A stretch of 10,490 nt of DNA from Oscillospiraceae bacterium (GTDB lineage Bacteria > Bacillota > Clostridia > Oscillospirales > Ruminococcaceae): assembly GCA_029005335.1 (NCBI GenBank), contig JAQXFT010000031.1, positions 1 to 10,490 of the forward strand. Direction: 5' to 3'. The notes under the pieces were generated by a model. That model saw only the letters and a list, made by a program, of their open reading frames with translations. It made no database searches and had not been told where the DNA came from. Positions 5,930-10,490 of this stretch are shown here, piece by piece. Made by a program: the position numbers and the translations under genes. Position 1 is the stretch's first letter; each line of letters starts with the position of its first letter.

Positions 5930-7189
5930 ATGACTTATGAAAGAATCAGACTTGCCGGAAATGTCGGATTTTCGGAGATTATTGACAGCAAGTTCAAAAC
6001 CGGCGTGCTGGAAATAGATTTTATCACGCCTCTTAGTCCTGAGACCTCATCACTGAACGCATCGGCAATTTGTTCCATAAATATGACGAACAGCAAATAT
6101 CCGACGCTTACGGAATTTTCCTCAAGGCTTAACAGTCTTTATGGTTCAAACATCTTTTCAAGAGTCCTTCGTATAAGCGACTATCAGATAAACAGCATAA
6201 GGGCTTCATGGCTTGACAGCAAATATGCTCTTAACGGTGAGGACATAGAGACTGAAACAGTAAAAATGCTTCTTGACTGTATATTTTCACCGTATGTCAG
6301 GGACGGTGCATTTGATGAAAAAATCTTTGAAATAACAAGGAAAGATATTCAGGCAAAAATAGATTCAGAAATAAACAACAAAAGAGGATATGCCATAATG
6401 CAGGCATCAGGAACAGCATATAAGGGTGAACCAGCTGAATACAGAGCATACGGCACATCTGAGTCATTGCAGAAAGTAACAGCTGAATCATCATACAAGG
6501 CGTTGCAGGAGCTTATCAGAAATTCTCAGATAGAGATTTCATATGTATCAGCCCAGAAGAATGACAATATCAGGAAGCTTGTATCGGAAGCGTTTGAAAA
6601 ATCCGGAAATACAGGCAATACTTATAAATTTATCAATTTCAGTCCGATAAAGCCTGAACCGGAAGAAGTTACAGAGATTCTCAACGTCAATCAGTCGAAA
6701 ATGGTGCTTGTATTCAAATCTGAAAAAGATGACAAATACGCCATGAAAATGCTTTCTGCACTTTATGGCGAAACCCCTTTTTCAAAGCTCTTTGCAAATG
6801 TGCGTGAGAAGATGAGCCTTTGCTATTACTGTGCAAGCAGTTTTGCACGTACTAAAAACACAATATTTGTAGACTGCGGAGTTGAAAGCAAAAATATTGA
6901 GACTGCAAAAAATGCGATTATAGCACAGCTTGATGAAATTATCAGAGGCAACTTCTCTGATGAGGATATACAGAATGTTCTGACTGCATTTGAAAACGGC
7001 TTCAGCGGAATAGGAGATACAGCAGGTTCATATATAAACTGGTATAAATCAGCAGTATATGAGGGAGAATATCTTACTCCGGAACAGACTCTGGAAGAAT
7101 ACAGGGCTGTTACAAGAGAAAGAATAATTGAGTGTGCCGAATCACTTGTGCTTGATACGGTATACGTAATGAAAAGCAGGGAGGAATAA
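5930..7189 (+). CDS. ymfF: M16 peptidase-like protein YmfF (inactive-type subunit)
   Basis: This 419-residue protein has the two-lobed M16 (pitrilysin/MPP) architecture. It matches the YmfF type, annotated as associated with 5-aminopentanol modification of elongation factor P (also spelled YfmF). The zinc motif HxxEH is absent: the equivalent N-terminal stretch, around INMTNSKYPTLTEF (50-63), has no histidine. The C-terminal lobe keeps the M16 Arg/Tyr element in LFANVREKMSLCYY (287-300, Arg292 and Tyr299). It is therefore expected to pair with the next gene product, which has the zinc site. No signal peptide is seen, so it should be cytoplasmic. TAAGGAGA, 8 bases before the ATG, sets the start. 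It is first in its operon, 8 bases before ymfH. The link to EF-P comes from Bacillus subtilis; no EF-P modification gene is visible here. Confidence 0.87.
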   Translation: MTYERIRLAGNVGFSEIIDSKFKTGVLEIDFITPLSPETSSLNASAICSINMTNSKYPTLTEFSSRLNSLYGSNIFSRVLRISDYQINSIRASWLDSKYALNGEDIETETVKMLLDCIFSPYVRDGAFDEKIFEITRKDIQAKIDSEINNKRGYAIMQASGTAYKGEPAEYRAYGTSESLQKVTAESSYKALQELIRNSQIEISYVSAQKNDNIRKLVSEAFEKSGNTGNTYKFINFSPIKPEPEEVTEILNVNQSKMVLVFKSEKDDKYAMKMLSALYGETPFSKLFANVREKMSLCYYCASSFARTKNTIFVDCGVESKNIETAKNAIIAQLDEIIRGNFSDEDIQNVLTAFENGFSGIGDTAGSYINWYKSAVYEGEYLTPEQTLEEYRAVTRERIIECAESLVLDTVYVMKSREE

Positions 7190-7197
7190 TTCTGAAT

Positions 7198-8478
7198 ATG
7201 GAAAAGAAAATCTTAACCGCCAGAACAGGTGACAGCTGTATATATGTGAAGCACCCCAGCGGACTTGATATATATATATGCGAAATGGAGGGCTTCAGCA
7301 CAGTAGAAGCACTTTTCGGAACAAAGTATGGCTCAATAAATACGATGTTCAGAACAGGTCAGGATAAGGATTATACAACAGTACCGGAGGGCATAGCACA
7401 TTTTCTGGAGCATAAGCTTTTTGAAAATGAGGACTGCGATGTATTTGACCTCTATGCAAAAACAGGAGCAAATGCAAACGCATTTACATCATTTGACAAG
7501 ACCTGCTATCTTTTCAGCTGTTCAAAGAACTATAAGGAATCACTTTCAATACTTCTTGATTTCGTCCAGAAGCCCTATTTTACTCCTGAGAGCGTTGCAA
7601 AGGAACAGGGAATAATCGGACAGGAAATAAAGATGTGCGACGATAATCCCAACTGGAGAGTATTTTTCAACCTTCTGAACTGTCTCTATCACAATCACCC
7701 TGTAAAGATTGATATTGCCGGAACAGTGGAGAGCATAGCCAGAATAGATGCAGATTTGCTTTACAAGTGCTATAATACCTTCTATAATCTCAACAACATG
7801 GTATTATCAATAGCAGGCAATGTAAAAGCAGATGAAGTTCTTGAGATATGCGATAAATATCTTAAACCCTGTGAAGATAAGGGACTCGAAACAGTATTCC
7901 CCGATGAGCCTGAAAGCATAGTCAGAAATGAAATAGTTGAAAATCAGCCGGTAGGAATCCCGCTTTTCAATATAGGATACAAATGTACTCCGAAGAACGG
8001 AACAGAGAGACTGAGAGCAATTATTCAGGCAGAAATATCAGCAAGTCTGCTTACGGACAGCTCATCGGAATTTTATCAGAGGCTTATATCAGAGGGAATC
8101 ATAAATTCCGGCTTTGATTATGAGTGCTTCTGCGGAGACGGATATTTTTCACTTATATTCAGTGGAGAAGTAAAGAATCCTTTCAGAGTAAGAGACGAAA
8201 TTCTTTCCGAATTTGAAAGAATCAGAAATGACGGAATTAATGAAGATATGTTCCAGAATATCAAAAAATCAATATACGGAAAACTCGTAAGACAGCTCAA
8301 CAACGTTGAGGAAGTCGCAAATATAATGATTAATTCTCATATGGACGGCGTATCACCCTATGATGAGGCTGAAATACTTTCAGATATGACAAGCTCAGAC
8401 GTACTTGATTTTATAAGAACTGAGCTTATTGATGAAAAGCTTGCAATATCCGTTATAAAGAACGGTGAGGACGAATGA
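7198..8478 (+). CDS. ymfH: M16 family zinc peptidase YmfH
   Basis: This 426-residue M16 peptidase carries the inverted zinc motif HFLEH (68-72) and a downstream EQGIIGQEI segment (136-144), whose Glu143 is the probable third metal ligand. The N-terminal part GTKYGSINTMF and the following DVFDLYAKTGANANAFTSFD (81-100) are typical of the YmfH type, named with YmfF as associated with EF-P 5-aminopentanol modification. The C-terminal Arg/Tyr motif of M16 is lost: the matching stretch FYQRLISEGIINSGF (292-306) lacks the paired Arg and Tyr. YmfF has that pair, which implies a heterodimer with one composite site. No signal peptide is seen. AGGGAGGA (7178-7185), inside the end of ymfF, is the ribosome binding site. 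The stop overlaps the lgt start as ATGA (8475-8478), suggesting translational coupling. Confidence 0.92.
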   Translation: MEKKILTARTGDSCIYVKHPSGLDIYICEMEGFSTVEALFGTKYGSINTMFRTGQDKDYTTVPEGIAHFLEHKLFENEDCDVFDLYAKTGANANAFTSFDKTCYLFSCSKNYKESLSILLDFVQKPYFTPESVAKEQGIIGQEIKMCDDNPNWRVFFNLLNCLYHNHPVKIDIAGTVESIARIDADLLYKCYNTFYNLNNMVLSIAGNVKADEVLEICDKYLKPCEDKGLETVFPDEPESIVRNEIVENQPVGIPLFNIGYKCTPKNGTERLRAIIQAEISASLLTDSSSEFYQRLISEGIINSGFDYECFCGDGYFSLIFSGEVKNPFRVRDEILSEFERIRNDGINEDMFQNIKKSIYGKLVRQLNNVEEVANIMINSHMDGVSPYDEAEILSDMTSSDVLDFIRTELIDEKLAISVIKNGEDE

Positions 8479-9464
8479 AAGAGGTTGAAATAATAGACAA
8501 TCCCGACCGTATAGTTTTTCCGAATCTCGGAATTGATGTGACTATAGACAGTACAGCATTTTCGATATTCGGACTTGAAATAAAGTGGTATGCAATAATT
8601 ATATCATTCGGGCTTCTTCTTGCAGTATTGTACTGCTTTCCGAGAATGAAGAAATTCGGAATAGACCCTGACCGTGCTGCAGATGCAGTAATAGCAGGTA
8701 TAATAGGCGGAATGGCAGGAGCAAGAATTTATTATGTGGCTTTCAGGTGGGAGCATTATGCCGGAGATATAAAGGCTATACTTAATTTCAGGAATGGCGG
8801 ACTTGCGATATACGGAGGAATTATAGGGGCAGTATTAATCGGTGGGATAATGTGTAAAATCCGTAAGGTGAGACTTACACCCATGCTTGATATCGCCGGA
8901 ATGGGATTTCTTATTGGTCAGGGAGTCGGAAGATGGGGAAATTTTGTAAATCAGGAGGCATTCGGAACAAATACGGATTGTCTTTTTGCGATGACAGGAG
9001 GAACTATACAGAATACAATTATACATGAGACATCATATATGAACGGTTCTATGTATGGTACGGGAATGTCTGAGCTTTATGGGGTACACCCGTGTTTTCT
9101 GTATGAGTCAGTATGGTGTATAGCAGGCTTTGTGATACTTGCTCTGTATTCAAAGCACAGGAAATTTGATGGTCAGCTTTTTCTGATGTATCTTACATGG
9201 TATGGACTGGGAAGATTCTTCATAGAGGGAATAAGAACTGACAGTCTTATGCTGGGAAATATAAGAGCATCACAGTTTCTTGCACTTCTCTGTGTAATAG
9301 CTTCACTGGTACTTCATATAGCAATACTTATGAGGGCAAAATATAAAGGAGAAGATTTTGTCCTTTACTGCAATACTGAAGAATCAAAGGAGCTAATCAG
9401 AGAGAGCGAGGAGAAATATAATAAAAACAATAAGGAGAGTAAAAGCAATGGCACAGATAATTAA
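8475..9464 (+). CDS. lgt: Prolipoprotein diacylglyceryl transferase Lgt
   Basis: Lgt moves diacylglycerol from phosphatidylglycerol to the lipobox cysteine of prolipoproteins in the cell membrane, the first step of lipoprotein maturation. The family signature GRWGNFVNQEAFG spans 152-164 (Arg153 and Glu161 match essential residues of E. coli Lgt). GGLAIYGG (108-115), HPCFLYES (205-212) and GRFFIEGIRTDSL (246-258) are also present. Several membrane segments are evident. The E. coli HGG histidine is a Tyr here (Tyr113). At 329 aa it is somewhat long, with a charged Lys/Glu/Asn-rich tail after about residue 288 that probably lies in the cytoplasm. The start overlaps ymfH, with only GAGG four bases upstream, so coupling to ymfH translation is likely. 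Its 3' end overlaps folD by 17 bases. Likely substrates encoded here are the lipoprotein at 4036 and ApbE. Confidence 0.95.
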   Translation: MKEVEIIDNPDRIVFPNLGIDVTIDSTAFSIFGLEIKWYAIIISFGLLLAVLYCFPRMKKFGIDPDRAADAVIAGIIGGMAGARIYYVAFRWEHYAGDIKAILNFRNGGLAIYGGIIGAVLIGGIMCKIRKVRLTPMLDIAGMGFLIGQGVGRWGNFVNQEAFGTNTDCLFAMTGGTIQNTIIHETSYMNGSMYGTGMSELYGVHPCFLYESVWCIAGFVILALYSKHRKFDGQLFLMYLTWYGLGRFFIEGIRTDSLMLGNIRASQFLALLCVIASLVLHIAILMRAKYKGEDFVLYCNTEESKELIRESEEKYNKNNKESKSNGTDN

Positions 9465-10305
9465 CGGCAAGGAAGTATCAGCAACAGTAAAGGCAGAGGT
9501 TGCCAGAGAAACAGCACTTCTCAAGGACGAAAGAGGACTTAAAGTAGGACTTGCAGTTGTAATAGTCGGCAACAATCCTGCATCAAGAGTATATGTAAAC
9601 TCAAAAAAAAAGGCGTGCGAGGAGGTGGGATTCCAGTCATACGAGTATGCACTGGACGAATCCACAACACAGGAACAGCTTCTCGACCTTGTAGATGTTC
9701 TCAACCGTGACAGCAAGGTTAACGGAATACTTGTACAGCTTCCTCTTCCCGAGCATATCGACGAAACGGCAATAATCAACGCTATTTCAGCTAAAAAGGA
9801 CGTTGATGCATTCCACCCGTTTAACGTCGGAAAAATAATGATAGGCGAATACTCATTTCTGCCTTGTACTCCGGCAGGAGTAATGGAGCTTATCGCAAGC
9901 ACAGGCACAGAAATATCCGGAAAAAACTGTGTTGTAATAGGAAGAAGCAATATAGTCGGAAAACCTATGGCAATGCTTCTGTTACATAAGAACGGAACAG
10001 TTACAATATGCCATTCAAAAACCAGAAATCTTGCTGAAATAACACGCAATGCAGATATACTTGTTGCAGCAGTAGGCAGACCGAATTTTGTTACAGGCGA
10101 TATGATTAAAGAAGGAGCAGTAGTAATCGATGTAGGTATGAACCGCCTTGAAAACGGAAAGCTCTGCGGAGATGTTGAATTTGAATCTGCTGAAAAGAAA
10201 GCATCATTTATAACACCTGTTCCGGGAGGAGTAGGACCTATGACAATTGCAATGCTTATGAAAAATACTCTTACCGCTGCAAAACAGCAGGCAGGAATAG
10301 AATAA
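9448..10305 (+). CDS. folD: Bifunctional methylenetetrahydrofolate dehydrogenase / methenyltetrahydrofolate cyclohydrolase
   Basis: FolD interconverts 5,10-methylene-, methenyl- and 10-formyl-tetrahydrofolate with NADP, supplying one-carbon units for purines and formyl-Met. The 285-residue length is normal. Visible motifs are SRVYVNSKKKA (46-56, with Tyr49 and catalytic Lys53), GILVQLPLP (93-101, Gln98), DVDAFHP (118-124; most relatives have Gly in place of Ala121), PCTPAG (139-144), the dinucleotide site GRSNIVGKPMA (165-175), CHSKT (188-192) and TPVPGGVGPMT (256-266). AAGGAGAG (9432-9439) lies 8 bases before the ATG, inside the lgt coding tail, so folD overlaps lgt by 17 bases in another frame. 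An A9 run at 9603-9611 encodes the active-site lysine region. Confidence 0.96.
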   Translation: MAQIINGKEVSATVKAEVARETALLKDERGLKVGLAVVIVGNNPASRVYVNSKKKACEEVGFQSYEYALDESTTQEQLLDLVDVLNRDSKVNGILVQLPLPEHIDETAIINAISAKKDVDAFHPFNVGKIMIGEYSFLPCTPAGVMELIASTGTEISGKNCVVIGRSNIVGKPMAMLLLHKNGTVTICHSKTRNLAEITRNADILVAAVGRPNFVTGDMIKEGAVVIDVGMNRLENGKLCGDVEFESAEKKASFITPVPGGVGPMTIAMLMKNTLTAAKQQAGIE

Positions 10306-10317
10306 AAAAATCCGGAT

Positions 10318-10490
10318 ATGAGAAAAATATATCTGCTTCCGGTTCTGATAATGATGATATTTTCGGGCTGTTCCGAAACAGGGACTGACAGTACCTCAGG
10401 AGAACTGTTTGCCATGGACACATACATGAGTATAAAAGCCGGCGGAAAAAATTCCGAAGAGGCTGTTTATCAGTCTGAAAGTGAAATCAT
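10318..10490 (+). CDS. apbE: FAD:protein FMN transferase ApbE, lipoprotein (3' partial)
   Basis: Only the first 57 codons are in the window. A hydrophobic signal (residues 3-15) leads to FSGC, a lipobox with Cys18 as the lipidation site, so the protein should be anchored outside the cell membrane. The following GELFAMDTYMSIKAGGKNSEEA (in part 29-50) matches the start of the ApbE/Ftp domain, typically F-x-MDTYM-[TS]-[IL]. ApbE enzymes attach FMN from FAD to a Thr or Ser of extracytoplasmic target proteins, for example Rnf/Nqr subunits or FMN-binding domains. It lies 12 bases after folD with no terminator, so it belongs to the same operon. The bases before the ATG (AATCCGGAT) form a poor ribosome binding site. 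The call rests on a short segment; the catalytic region is outside the window. Confidence 0.72.
   Translation, partial: MRKIYLLPVLIMMIFSGCSETGTDSTSGELFAMDTYMSIKAGGKNSEEAVYQSESEI

Noticed and set aside
7268..7280. Short TA dinucleotide run in ymfH
   Set aside because: It encodes Asp-Ile-Tyr-Ile with ATA/TAT codons at the expected place and is short; nothing beyond codon bias is needed.
9393..10427. 344-codon open frame on the minus strand covering folD
   Set aside because: It lies wholly antisense to folD, whose motifs are all intact. It has no ribosome site or recognisable domain, and its Ser/Ile/Phe-rich translation is what the codon bias of the + strand gene produces in reverse.
1..10490. 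CRISPR, transposon, prophage or defence system
   Set aside because: No regularly spaced repeats, terminal inverted repeats, integrase, transposase or defence-type domains were found. All sizeable genes are metabolic or envelope genes in normal operons.

Overview
The window looks like chromosomal DNA of a low-to-mid GC Gram-positive anaerobe, most likely a Clostridia member of the Ruminococcus/Oscillospiraceae type. This is an inference. It rests on the strong AGGAG-type Shine-Dalgarno sites, extended -10 promoters (TGnTATAAT), heavy AGA and ATA codon use in most genes, lipoprotein signal peptides, the YmfF/YmfH peptidase pair and a fumarate-reductase pair typical of succinate-forming fermenters. 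I see no mobile element, CRISPR array, tRNA or rRNA.

Region 1 (1-2153, + strand): the 3' part of an iron-sulfur subunit gene (frdB-like, cut by the window start) is followed by a complete frdA-like flavoprotein gene. Together they encode a probable soluble fumarate reductase (succinate formation). The operon ends at a hairpin terminator at 2168-2200.

Region 2 (2200-4656, + strand): a strong promoter (TTGACA, 17 bp, TAAAAT) drives a bifunctional NAD(P)HX epimerase/dehydratase (nnr, metabolite repair) and probably a small lipoprotein of unknown function. A bidirectional terminator separates this unit from a convergent gene.

Region 3 (4660-5820, - strand): a single gene for a DUF3810-type membrane protein with a predicted extracytoplasmic HExxH metallopeptidase domain, with its own strong promoter.

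Region 4 (5858-10490, + strand): a divergent promoter drives a tightly packed operon, ymfF - ymfH - lgt - folD - apbE (last gene cut by the window end). Gaps are 8 and 12 bases, and two junctions overlap by 4 and 17 bases. YmfF and YmfH are M16 peptidase-like partners. Their active-site elements are split: HxxEH is in YmfH and the Arg/Tyr pair is in YmfF. Lgt lipidates prolipoproteins, FolD runs one-carbon folate chemistry, and ApbE is itself a lipoprotein that would need Lgt.

Most of the window is ordinary core metabolism and envelope maintenance. I find no clear undescribed multi-gene system. The best leads are the non-canonical FrdA/FrdB pair, the uncharacterised DUF3810 peptidase and the split-site M16 pair.
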